DNA of 33,353 bases. Source: Paraglaciecola sp. Lineage in GTDB: Bacteria; Pseudomonadota; Gammaproteobacteria; Enterobacterales; Alteromonadaceae. Numbering within the stretch: position 1 is the first letter of the stretch; every line of letters begins with the position of its first letter. This document shows, in pieces, positions 17,229 to 24,663 of this stretch. The notes beneath the pieces are model-generated. The model was not told the DNA's origin. It searched no databases and worked only from the letters and a program-made list of their open reading frames with translations. Position numbers and translations under genes: made by a program. The DNA is taken from assembly GCA_009993955.1 (NCBI GenBank), contig JAACSL010000036.1, positions 1 to 33,353 on the forward strand, given 5' to 3'.

Positions 17229-18482
17229 TTAGCGAACAAGGGGCGCAACGTACGCCGGTTTGCTGACGACAAGTTGCACGGTGCTGATGGTGCGCTCTAA
17301 AAAGCCGCCCTCACAGTAACTAAAGTAGTAGCGCCACATGTTCATAAAGCGATCGTCGTAGCCATCTTTCGCCAATACATCCTTGTTAGCCATAAGTCTG
17401 TGGTGCCAATGTTGCAAAGTTTTTGCGTAATCTAAACCAATGTCGTGCAAATCACGGATCATCATATCTGTGTATTTGCGTAAATGCTGGTTAATCAGCA
17501 ACTGGGAAGGAAGGAACCCTCCCGGAAATATGTGTTTTTGAATGAAGTCCACGCTTTTACTATAACTATCAAAACGTTGGTCACTAATAGTAATGGCTTG
17601 TAACAGCATTAAACCCTGATGTTTCAATAGAGTGGAGCATTTTTCAAAGAAAGTAGGTAGGTATTCTTTTCCTACCGCTTCGATCATTTCAATGGACACC
17701 AACTTATCGTATTGGCCTTCCAGCAAACGGTAGTCCTTTTTCAGCAAGGTTATTTGTTGTTGTAAACCTTCACGTTCTACCCAATCTTGCGCGTACTTGT
17801 GCTGTTCTTCAGAAATCGTGGTTGTGGTCACTTTGCACCCATAGTGTTTGGCGGCGAATACAGCTAACCCTCCCCAACCTGTGCCAATCTCCAACAAATG
17901 ATCGTTTTCACTCAATTGCAATTTGTCGCAGATAGCTTTGAGTTTGGTATGTTGCGCTTGCTCTAGTGACGACTCAGGGCTGGGATAAATGGCACTAGAA
18001 TACATCATGCTTTCATCGAGAAAGCGGGTATACAATTTATTCCCTAAATCATAATGAGCAGCAATATTCTTCTTGGCTTGTATGGCAGAATTGCGATTGG
18101 CAAAATGCATTACCTTACGAACGGGTAGGGCAAGCCATTCCATTTTGGCTTCCCACGCGTCAAGCATGTCAAGATTTCTGGCGAAGATACGAATAACGTT
18201 TGTTAAATTTGGGGTAGTCCACAATCCTTCTGAGAACGTCTCACCGGATGCCACGCTACCGCCAAATAATAATCGGCGATACACACTGATATCCAAAAAA
18301 TCGATTTCTGCGTGTAGATCGCTATTTTTTTCGCCGAAGGTGTTAACCAATACGCCGCGTTCTTTGATGACCATTTGTCCGCGTGGCAAACTGGCAAAAA
18401 TTCTCAACATAATGTTGCGACACATTCTATCTGACCATGAACTGTCACTGCTTACCTCGAGGGTTTGCTCTAAGTCTGACAT
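17229..18482 (-). CDS. cfa: Cyclopropane-fatty-acyl-phospholipid synthase family
   Basis: A SAM-dependent enzyme that methylates the double bond of membrane phospholipid acyl chains, usually to a cyclopropane ring. It has 417 residues, longer than E. coli Cfa (382). The N-terminal lipid-binding domain (about 1-130) is followed by AHYDLGN (142-148), the SAM motif LEIGTGWGG (197-205), SIEMIEAVG (263-271), FIQKHIFPGG (313-322) and the conserved Cys390 in the YYFSYCEGGF region. In Rhodobacter, Cfa-like proteins in the RpoE/ChrR regulon make methylated and furan fatty acids, so this copy may make something other than cyclopropane. It starts 2 bases after DUF1365 with an AAGAAG site. Confidence 0.94.
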   Translation of the reverse strand: MSDLEQTLEVSSDSSWSDRMCRNIMLRIFASLPRGQMVIKERGVLVNTFGEKNSDLHAEIDFLDISVYRRLLFGGSVASGETFSEGLWTTPNLTNVIRIFARNLDMLDAWEAKMEWLALPVRKVMHFANRNSAIQAKKNIAAHYDLGNKLYTRFLDESMMYSSAIYPSPESSLEQAQHTKLKAICDKLQLSENDHLLEIGTGWGGLAVFAAKHYGCKVTTTTISEEQHKYAQDWVEREGLQQQITLLKKDYRLLEGQYDKLVSIEMIEAVGKEYLPTFFEKCSTLLKHQGLMLLQAITISDQRFDSYSKSVDFIQKHIFPGGFLPSQLLINQHLRKYTDMMIRDLHDIGLDYAKTLQHWHHRLMANKDVLAKDGYDDRFMNMWRYYFSYCEGGFLERTISTVQLVVSKPAYVAPLVR

Positions 18483-18484
18483 AT

Positions 18485-19213
18485 TTACTTCTTACCTTGT
18501 GCTGGGTGGCCATAAAATGGCACGCGTTTAACAAACAGTTTTAAAGCTTGCCAATAAATGCCCACAACGGTTTTTATTGTCATGCTGGGTATGTTCATCA
18601 CTACGCGTTTGAGCGTAGAAGAGTTCAATGGCTGTTTGCACAAATCCAATGCCGCAACAAAATGTTTGCTTTGTTGGTGGCAAGACAACGTTAACCTTAG
18701 TTGTTGCATAGGCTGTGAAATCTTCCATTTATAGGTCATATCCATGGGGTTAAACGGCGATACATGAAAAGCTTTTTGACTGTCTAGTTGTTGGTTTAAG
18801 TCGACGAGATAACAATGTCGTTCATTCCATGGTGTATTGCTGACTTCTGCCAATAGATGACTATAGTGACCATTCTCCTGCTGCAAGTAATAAAAGTTCA
18901 CAGGACTAAAATACCAACCTAGGGTACGTAATGGGCTCAATAAAAATACCGATCCATGTAACTCAGTCCCAGCTAACGCTGACATTTTTTCCAAAACGCT
19001 TTGCTGCAAGGGTGTATCTGGGCTACCTAAATAATCACTGCGTTTAAAACGAATGGGCGCCCATCTTGACGTTGAAAACCAGCTAACGTTCTTTTCGATG
19101 TCGGCTAGTTCATCAAGCTTGATCCACAGCAGAAAAATACTGTAACTAAAATGATGTTTTTTGGGCACCAGTCGACTGTGCACCACTTGTCCCTGGTAAA
19201 TGGCACTTTCCAT
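18485..19213 (-). CDS. DUF1365 family protein
   Basis: A 242-residue protein of the DUF1365 family, unknown in biochemistry and nearly always beside an FAD amine oxidase and a cfa gene. Family features are the start SAIYQGQVVHSRLVPKKHHFSYSIF, the FLLSPLRTLGWYFSPVNFYYL block, WNERHCYL, and KAFHVSPFNPMDMTYKW. I chose the ATG at 19213, which overlaps the stop of the upstream gene as TGATG; an upstream ATG at 19240 would add nine residues without a ribosome site. The overlap suggests translational coupling and fixed stoichiometry with the oxidase. A role in modifying or handling fatty-acyl chains with the oxidase and Cfa is likely but unproven. Confidence 0.9.
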   Translation of the reverse strand: MESAIYQGQVVHSRLVPKKHHFSYSIFLLWIKLDELADIEKNVSWFSTSRWAPIRFKRSDYLGSPDTPLQQSVLEKMSALAGTELHGSVFLLSPLRTLGWYFSPVNFYYLQQENGHYSHLLAEVSNTPWNERHCYLVDLNQQLDSQKAFHVSPFNPMDMTYKWKISQPMQQLRLTLSCHQQSKHFVAALDLCKQPLNSSTLKRVVMNIPSMTIKTVVGIYWQALKLFVKRVPFYGHPAQGKK

Positions 19214-20511
19214 CACAAAGTGGCACCAAAACGCGCACAAACATCCAATGCACTGCGCACACCGTCTTCATGAAAACCGTTGTACCAATACGCCCCACAA
19301 AAATGCAGACCTTGTTGCCCACAGATTTCGTCACGTCTCTCTTGTGCAGCGATTGTCGCGTGGTTGAATTGCGGGTGACTGTAATGGTAGATGCCAAGGA
19401 TTTTATCCGCCGCAATGCCTTTTGTATTGTTAAGGGTCACACAAAACGCTGTTTTGCTCTCAATTTTTTGCAAGATATTCATGTTGTACGTTAATACAGC
19501 AGGGGCTTCTTGCTCACCAGCTTCACCACTAAGCGCATAGTTCCAACTTGCCCAGGCCAGTTTTCGTTTCGGTAATACCTGCGTATCAGTGTGCAATACT
19601 ACTTCGTTTGCAGCATAGGGAATGCTACCCAATATGCTTCGTTGTTGCTCTGTAGCTTGACTGAGCATGGCTAAGGCTTGGTCACTGTGGCAAGCAAAAA
19701 TTACCTCGTCAAAATACTCAATGTGTTCATCAGCAGACGAGCTTTTTGTGGTCAGCGCATAACGTGTCGCCGCGTTATCATCGCCGGCTTGCACGGGAAC
19801 GACCCCCATGACGGGACGATTTAACTGTATTTTGTCAGCAAACCCTTGAATGAGAGGCGCGATATACTGCTTAGAACCGCCAACAATGGTGTACCACTGC
19901 GGCCGATTAGTTATGTTGAGTAGGCCGTGGTTGTTAAAAAAGCGTAGGAAAAAACCAAGAGGAAAGCTTTTAATTTCAGCGAGGCTAGTGGACCAAATAG
20001 CTGCGCACATTGGTAAAATATAATTGTAGCAAAAGTCGTGACTCAACCGATGCGTATGGATGAAATCCATTAATGTTTGGCCGTCGGTATCTCGCTTTTT
20101 GCTCAGGTATTGTTTACACAGCTTATTAAACCGCACTATGTCGCGAACGATGCGCAAAAAACGAGGGCGCAATATATTGCGGCGTTGGGCAAACAAGCTA
20201 TTTAAGGTATTGCCATTGTATTCAATATTTTGTGTTTTATTTTTGACGCTAAAACTCATTTCTGTCGCTTGAGCACTAACACCCAATTTCTGCATGAGTT
20301 TGATAAAATTAGGGTAAGTCCAGTCGTTGTATACAATGAAGCCGGTGTCCACTGCATAACGTTTACCTTCTACTTCGACGTCTTTAGTTGCCGTGTGGCC
20401 ACCAATGTAATCATTGGCCTCAAACACCGTTATATTGTGTTGCGAATGCAGGAAATGTGCACAGGTCAATCCAGAAATACCTGAGCCAATTATCGCAATG
20501 TTTTTTCTCAT
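19213..20511 (-). CDS. FAD-dependent amine oxidase-like (NAD(P)-binding) protein
   Basis: A 432-residue flavoprotein. The N terminus has the dinucleotide-binding motif IAIIGSGISGL (Gly9, Gly11, Gly14), then VFEANDYIGGHTAT (30s-40s), typical of the amine oxidase/phytoene-desaturase-like superfamily, and DTGFIVYNDWTYPNF. The C-terminal FAD contact region includes LHFCGAYWYNGFHEDGVRSA. Family members are encoded with DUF1365 and cfa; in Rhodobacter related genes belong to the RpoE/ChrR singlet-oxygen regulon and to methylated or furan fatty-acid formation. A fatty-acyl desaturation or oxidation is more likely than true amine oxidation. It is the first gene of the operon, with a sigma/ChrR-type promoter 74-103 bases upstream. 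Confidence 0.9.
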   Translation of the reverse strand: MRKNIAIIGSGISGLTCAHFLHSQHNITVFEANDYIGGHTATKDVEVEGKRYAVDTGFIVYNDWTYPNFIKLMQKLGVSAQATEMSFSVKNKTQNIEYNGNTLNSLFAQRRNILRPRFLRIVRDIVRFNKLCKQYLSKKRDTDGQTLMDFIHTHRLSHDFCYNYILPMCAAIWSTSLAEIKSFPLGFFLRFFNNHGLLNITNRPQWYTIVGGSKQYIAPLIQGFADKIQLNRPVMGVVPVQAGDDNAATRYALTTKSSSADEHIEYFDEVIFACHSDQALAMLSQATEQQRSILGSIPYAANEVVLHTDTQVLPKRKLAWASWNYALSGEAGEQEAPAVLTYNMNILQKIESKTAFCVTLNNTKGIAADKILGIYHYSHPQFNHATIAAQERRDEICGQQGLHFCGAYWYNGFHEDGVRSALDVCARFGATL

Positions 20512-20584
20512 GTTTTACTTACCTGTTTTTTTAATTGATGCTTGCAACGTTTGCCACCTGAGTAACATAACGGATTTCATGCCT

Positions 20585-20614
20585 TCAATACCAACAATAA
20601 CGAATTTGAGATCA
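20585..20614 (-). promoter_or_regulatory. ECF sigma-type promoter for the lipid operon
   Basis: On the minus strand TGATCT (20614-20609), exactly 18 bases, then TATTGA (20590-20585). The start of transcription would be near 20578, about 67 bases before the oxidase ATG. The -35 and spacing match the site in front of the sigma gene and resemble the Rhodobacter RpoE consensus (TGATCC with a TA-rich -10). Confidence 0.65.
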
Positions 20615-20676
20615 AATTGGCCGGCGATAGCAGCAAGTCGAATCAATGGGGCTAAGATAGTTAAAAATTGCCAACG

Positions 20677-20706
20677 CGATCCAAAATAGATTCAGGGGCG
20701 TAAACA
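20677..20706 (+). promoter_or_regulatory. ECF sigma-type promoter for the LON-domain gene
   Basis: CGATCC (20677-20682), 18 bases, TAAACA (20701-20706). The spacing equals that of the other two sites and the -35 differs at one base from TGATCC. It points towards the LON-domain gene 22 bases downstream and is divergent from the lipid-operon promoter, 62 bases away. Confidence 0.5.
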
Positions 20707-20728
20707 CCACCATTGACAGCCTTAATTC

Positions 20729-21313
20729 ATGAAAGTAATGACATTCGACACCTTTCCTCTTTTCCCTTTATCAGCGCATTTGATGCCCGGCGGTCGCTTG
20801 GCCTTGCGTATTTTTGAACCACGCTACGTGCGCATGGTGAAAGAGGCTTGTGCAAACGGAACGGGTTTTGGCATTTGTATGCTAAACCCCAAAGGTGACA
20901 AATTAAAAAATGAACACATTTATCCCATCGGCACTTACGCGACGGTGGTGGATTTTGACCGGCTTGACGACGGTTTACTCGGCATCACAGTGGAAGGACA
21001 ACGCTGTTTCAAAATCAGTGATATACAAACTCAAGAAGATGGCTTGAGAGTAGGCAAGTGCGAATGGTTAGAGAATTGGCACAACCCTACCAGAGCAGAT
21101 AATCTTGATTTGGCCCGCCTTCGGTTGCAGGAAATATTTGATAAATATAATGAACTCAACAAGTTGTACAGCCAGCCTCAATTTGACCAAGCTCTGTGGG
21201 TCATCTATCGGTGGTTAGAGTTGTTGCCAGTAGGGGCAGAGCAAAAACAAGTTTTATTGGCTGATAAAGATTGTGTGAATGCCATGCGTTTTCTGACACA
21301 ATTGGTCGAGTGA
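20729..21313 (+). CDS. LON substrate-binding-domain protein
   Basis: A 194-residue protein with only the N-terminal LON (PUA-like) domain and no ATPase or protease part. It begins MTFDTFPLFPLSAHLMPGGRLALRIFEPRYVRMVKEA, the family signature, followed by ICMLNPKGD, IGTYATVVDFDRLDDGLLGITVEGQRCFKI and the helical C-terminal half ending in the CVNAMRFLTQLVE region. Such stand-alone proteins have no known enzyme function; cereblon and Lon use the domain to bind substrate or ligand. Its stop codon overlaps the -35 of the sigma-factor promoter, and it has its own site of the same kind, so it probably belongs to the ChrR regulon. A second ATG three codons in (20738) is possible. Confidence 0.88.
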   Translation: MKVMTFDTFPLFPLSAHLMPGGRLALRIFEPRYVRMVKEACANGTGFGICMLNPKGDKLKNEHIYPIGTYATVVDFDRLDDGLLGITVEGQRCFKISDIQTQEDGLRVGKCEWLENWHNPTRADNLDLARLRLQEIFDKYNELNKLYSQPQFDQALWVIYRWLELLPVGAEQKQVLLADKDCVNAMRFLTQLVE

Positions 21314-21340
21314 TCTTTTTTTAACTACTGCCAGTATTTA
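21311..21340 (+). promoter_or_regulatory. Autoregulatory ECF sigma-type promoter
   Basis: TGATCT (21311-21316), 18 bases, TATTTA (21335-21340). The predicted transcript starts near 21347, about 20 bases before the sigma-factor ATG and just before its AGGGG ribosome site (21356-21360). The T-G-A of the -35 is the stop codon of the LON-domain gene. Self-transcription is usual for ECF sigma factors. Confidence 0.68.
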
Positions 21341-21366
21341 TTATAAATAATCAGCAGGGGTAGTTA

Positions 21367-21975
21367 ATGTTAGTCGGAATACCTTTGGAATCTACTACAA
21401 ATTATACAGCGAAGCCCATTGACTGTGCTGACGAAATGTCTGTGCATCTTACAGATATAGCCAACAGCCGAAGCCAGAAAGCATTTGCTGAAGTTTTTAG
21501 TTACTTTGCGCCACGATTGCGTTCTTACGCCCTCAAACAAATGGGCAACGAAGCCTTGGCTATGGAGTTGGTGCAAGACACCATGGCAAATGTATGGCAA
21601 AAATCCCATCTGTTTGATGCCGAAAAAGGCTCACCATCCACTTGGATATTCACCATCGCTCGGAACATTCGCTTTGATTTACTACGCAAGCAGCGTAATC
21701 GCAAAGAGGATATCTGTGCCGACGACTTGTGGCCAGTGTTGTGCGAACAGACTGCTGATGTAAACGAAGTGGCACTAGACCATCAAGTGACACTCGACGA
21801 AATTAATATCATGTTTACTCGCTTGCCAGACAAACAGCAGCAAGTCATTGAAGCTATTTACCTTGAAGGAAAATCGCAGCAAGAAGTGGCTGACGAAATG
21901 AACATTCCCCTTGGAACCGTAAAATCTAGAACCCGTTTGGCGCTTCAACGCCTAAAAGAGATGTTAGACGAATGA
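21367..21975 (+). CDS. ECF RNA polymerase sigma factor, RpoE/ChrR type
   Basis: A 202-residue ECF sigma factor with region 2 (about 30-100; FAPRLRSYALKQMGNEALAMELVQDTMANVWQKSHLF, WIFTIARNIRFDLLRKQ) and region 4 (about 140-200; LPDKQQQVIEAIYLEGKSQQEVADEMNIPLGTVKSR, the helix-turn-helix). The ATG at 21367 has an AGGGG site 6 bases upstream. Its stop overlaps the start of a ChrR-type anti-sigma factor as ATGA, so this is the ECF group that answers singlet oxygen in Rhodobacter. I infer that it drives the divergent lipid operon and its own operon. The name rpoE would be confusing with the envelope-stress sigma factor, so no symbol is given. Confidence 0.95.
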   Translation: MLVGIPLESTTNYTAKPIDCADEMSVHLTDIANSRSQKAFAEVFSYFAPRLRSYALKQMGNEALAMELVQDTMANVWQKSHLFDAEKGSPSTWIFTIARNIRFDLLRKQRNRKEDICADDLWPVLCEQTADVNEVALDHQVTLDEINIMFTRLPDKQQQVIEAIYLEGKSQQEVADEMNIPLGTVKSRTRLALQRLKEMLDE

Positions 21976-22640
21976 TAAACTTTCACCCATCTACGCAGCA
22001 ACTAGATGATTTTGTTGCGGGCAATTGTGAGCCAACTTTGGCTTTGATGATTTCTGCTCATGCCGACATGTGTAGCCACTGCATGGCGAAATGCCAACAA
22101 CTACAAAATATTCAATCAGTTGGCGCGATGAGCGATGTGCCAACTGATCATGGGCCTGATTTTTCGGCCATGATGGCGCGTATCGTACAAATGCCCAGTG
22201 CGCCCGGTTTAACCACGCTGTCAGCCAAGCAGGCGTCAATCGAGCTTGACGGTAAGCAGTTTGTTTTGCCACGCGCTTTACGCCCATATGTCAAGAAAAC
22301 AGGTGATTGGTCGCGGCTGGTTGGTAAGCTTTGGCAGGCGCCAGTCGACATGGGTGATTTGGGGCGCGCTAACTTCATTTACATGGAAAAAGGCGGCAAA
22401 GTGCCAGAGCATACCCATATGGGTACAGAAATCACCCTAGTGATTGATGGGCAGTACAGCGATGGCATGGCTCACTATGATTGCGGCGATCTTACGGTCT
22501 TAGACGGTCAACACAAACATCTGCCACATTCTGAAGCAGACGAAGGATGTTTGGTATTCAGTATCGTCGATAAACCGTTGTTCTTTACTGCAGGTATAGC
22601 TCGATTACTTAATCCGTTTAGCAACTTATTTTTTAAATAG
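21972..22640 (+). CDS. chrR: ChrR-type zinc anti-sigma factor
   Basis: ChrR binds the ECF sigma factor and releases it on singlet-oxygen stress. It has 222 residues. The N-terminal anti-sigma domain has a zinc site: His5, His30, Cys34, Cys37, each one residue before the ligands known in Rhodobacter sphaeroides ChrR (6, 31, 35, 38). The C-terminal cupin has His147, His149, Glu153 and His183, a constant shift of six from the Rhodobacter ligands, in the EHTHMGTE and QHKHLPH motifs; Cys193 lies near the Rhodobacter cysteine pair. All key residues are present, so it should be functional. It overlaps the sigma gene by four bases and is followed by a strong terminator. Confidence 0.95.
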   Translation: MINFHPSTQQLDDFVAGNCEPTLALMISAHADMCSHCMAKCQQLQNIQSVGAMSDVPTDHGPDFSAMMARIVQMPSAPGLTTLSAKQASIELDGKQFVLPRALRPYVKKTGDWSRLVGKLWQAPVDMGDLGRANFIYMEKGGKVPEHTHMGTEITLVIDGQYSDGMAHYDCGDLTVLDGQHKHLPHSEADEGCLVFSIVDKPLFFTAGIARLLNPFSNLFFK

Positions 22641-22691
22641 GTACGTCTAATAACCAAGTCTTCTCATTAAGTTGGGTAGCAAAATAAGTAC

Positions 22692-22721
22692 AAAAAAAGC
22701 GCCAACTGTGGCGCTTTTTTT
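22692..22721. terminator. Bidirectional intrinsic terminator between chrR and bamD
   Basis: The stem agcgcc/ggcgct around aactgt has an A-run before and seven T after, so it can stop both the chrR transcript and the opposing bamD transcript. Confidence 0.92.
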
Positions 22722-22742
22722 ATGCAAATCAGCAATTAACGC

Positions 22743-23510
22743 TTAACTTATAAAGCTGCTGCTCGGATAATTTAGCTTTAAGGTTTTCATCGCGTTATTT
22801 TTCAATTCATCCAATTTCAATTGATCATAACACTCCACCATAATCTCTAAGGCTTCTTGTACATGCGGTGTGTCTGAATAATATTCTAGCACGTAACGAC
22901 CACGATTAGCCGCCGCCACATAGGCCTCTCGACGCATGTAAAAGCGGGCAATGGCTATTTCATATTTTGCCAAGCGACTTTTTATAAATAACATACGTTT
23001 TTGCGCATCAGCGGCATATTTACTGTCAGGATACTTTTCAATTAAACGACGAAAGTCCTCAAACGCCTGCCGTGAACGTGTAGGATCTCGATCAGAACGG
23101 TCGATGCCAATCAATTCTTGGAACAAATTTTTATCGGCTTCCATGTTGGTTAAACCACGCATGTAAATAGCGTAATCGACATCGGAGTGATTGGGGTTTA
23201 ACCGCGTGAAGCGATCGATGGTGGCAATGGCTTCTGTGGTCTTGCCCGATTTGTAGTAACTATAAATTAAGTCTAATTGTACTTGATGAGATAAGGGACC
23301 AAAGGGGTATTTCGAGTCTAAGGCGCTTAATGTTGCTGTAGCCGCATTAAAATTGCCTAACTTCATTTTTTCCTTAGCGTCTTGGTATAAGGCTTGTTCG
23401 CTACGATTGCCTAGTACCAGTTGTTCATCCTCTGGCGAGGAAGAACAACCTACTACTGCCAACATGACAGTGCTGAGTATTACATTAGCTAATTGTGTTC
23501 TTTTGATCAT
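22743..23510 (-). CDS. bamD: Outer-membrane assembly lipoprotein BamD
   Basis: BamD is an essential part of the BAM complex that inserts beta-barrel proteins into the outer membrane. It has 255 residues (E. coli 245). The lipobox V-V-G-C puts the lipid on Cys22. The TPR repeats are visible: LYQDAKEKMKLGNFNAATATLSALDSKYPFGPLSHQVQLDLIYSYYKSG, then DYAIYMRGLTN, the DRSDRDPTRSRQAFEDFRRLIEKYPDSKYAADAQ block, and IARFYMRREAYVAAANRGRYVLEYY. It is divergent from rluD, as in E. coli. Confidence 0.97.
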   Translation of the reverse strand: MIKRTQLANVILSTVMLAVVGCSSSPEDEQLVLGNRSEQALYQDAKEKMKLGNFNAATATLSALDSKYPFGPLSHQVQLDLIYSYYKSGKTTEAIATIDRFTRLNPNHSDVDYAIYMRGLTNMEADKNLFQELIGIDRSDRDPTRSRQAFEDFRRLIEKYPDSKYAADAQKRMLFIKSRLAKYEIAIARFYMRREAYVAAANRGRYVLEYYSDTPHVQEALEIMVECYDQLKLDELKNNAMKTLKLNYPSSSFIS

Positions 23511-23586
23511 ATTGCGTCTAATTGCTCTTATTTATCGAGTTGATACTGCATATTGCATTCATTGAGTACCAAAAATCCGTTAGAAT

Positions 23587-23679
23587 ATGGCTTACATCGT
23601 TATTAGCCGAGCATTCTACCCCAGTGAATTGGACGATGCCCAGCTAAATCGTCGGCTAAAATTATTGGATTTCTATTGA
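23587..23679 (+). other. Short open frame and stem-loop in the rluD leader
   Basis: A 30-codon frame from the ATG at 23587 ends with a TGA directly before the rluD ATG (MAYIVISRAFYPSELDDAQ...). It lacks a ribosome site and overlaps a TAGAAT that could be the -10, so it may be chance. The same stretch holds an 8-bp perfect inverted repeat, ttagccga (23603-23610) with tcggctaa (23652-23659), with inner gcat/atgc and attc/gaat pairs. A structured leader is more credible than a peptide. Confidence 0.3.
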
Positions 23680-24663
23680 ATGTCTATTCACAGTGAAAAA
23701 ATTCACTTGCAAGCAAGTGCCCTTCAAGATTTATTTGGTAAACGCTTAGATCAGGCTTTAGCCGAAATGTTCCCTGATTATTCGCGTTCGCGTTTAAAAG
23801 AATGGATTTTACAAGACAAGGTCCAGGTTAATGGCCGTGTAGTCAATGTGCCCCGTGAAAAACTGGTGGGTGAAGAAGAGATAGAAATTAATGCCGAAAT
23901 TGAGGTGCAAGTTCAACACGAAGGGCAAAAGATACAATTAGACATTGTTTATGAAGATGAGCACATCTTAGTCATGAACAAACCTGCCAACTTAGTTGTG
24001 CATCCAGGAGCGGGTAATAGTAAGGGCACCATACTCAATGCGCTACTCAACCACGCACCACAAATTGCCAATGTGCCAAGGGCCGGCATTGTGCATCGTT
24101 TAGACAAAGATACTACCGGCCTGATGGTGGTGGCCAAAACGCTGGTGGCGCAAACGCATTTAGTGGAACAATTGCAAGCTCGCGAAATCAGCCGTGAATA
24201 TGAAGCGATTGTGTATGGCACTATGGTGGCTGGTGGCACAGTGGATGAACCAATTGGTCGCCATCCAACTAAACGTACCAACATGGCGGTGCGTGAATCT
24301 GGAAAACCCGCCGTCACCCATTATCGGGTCAAAGAAAAATTTCGTGCTTTTACCTATGTGCGTCTAAAACTTGAATCAGGGCGAACCCATCAAATTAGGG
24401 TACACATGTCGCACATTCGTCATCCTATTGTTGGCGATCCTGCCTATGGCGGTCGTCCTCGTCCACCAAAATCCAGTAGTGAAGGTTTGATCGAGGCCCT
24501 ACGAGGTTTTCGTCGCCAAGCTTTACACGCCGTGCAGTTAGAACTAGTGCATCCGGTAAGTGGTGAGTGGATGAGTTGGCAGGCACCTTCACCCACTGAC
24601 TTTGTACAACTTCTTGCCATCATTCGTGAAGACAAAAGCATCAACGGCAATGGTGACGTTTGA
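23680..24663 (+). CDS. rluD: 23S rRNA pseudouridine synthase RluD
   Basis: RluD makes pseudouridines 1911, 1915 and 1917 in helix 69 of 23S rRNA and is needed for ribosome assembly. It has 327 residues (E. coli 326). The S4 RNA-binding domain (about 18-75) has RLDQALAEMFPDYSRSRLKEWILQDKVQVNG. The catalytic motif HRLDKDTTGL carries the nucleophile Asp142. KLESGRTHQIRVHMSHIRHPIVGDPAYGG is the conserved C-terminal part. The order rluD-pgeF-clpB, divergent from bamD, is that of E. coli. Confidence 0.97.
   Translation: MSIHSEKIHLQASALQDLFGKRLDQALAEMFPDYSRSRLKEWILQDKVQVNGRVVNVPREKLVGEEEIEINAEIEVQVQHEGQKIQLDIVYEDEHILVMNKPANLVVHPGAGNSKGTILNALLNHAPQIANVPRAGIVHRLDKDTTGLMVVAKTLVAQTHLVEQLQAREISREYEAIVYGTMVAGGTVDEPIGRHPTKRTNMAVRESGKPAVTHYRVKEKFRAFTYVRLKLESGRTHQIRVHMSHIRHPIVGDPAYGGRPRPPKSSSEGLIEALRGFRRQALHAVQLELVHPVSGEWMSWQAPSPTDFVQLLAIIREDKSINGNGDV

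Noticed and set aside
18073-18531. 152-codon plus-strand frame
   Set aside because: Antisense to cfa and the end of the DUF1365 gene, both well supported.
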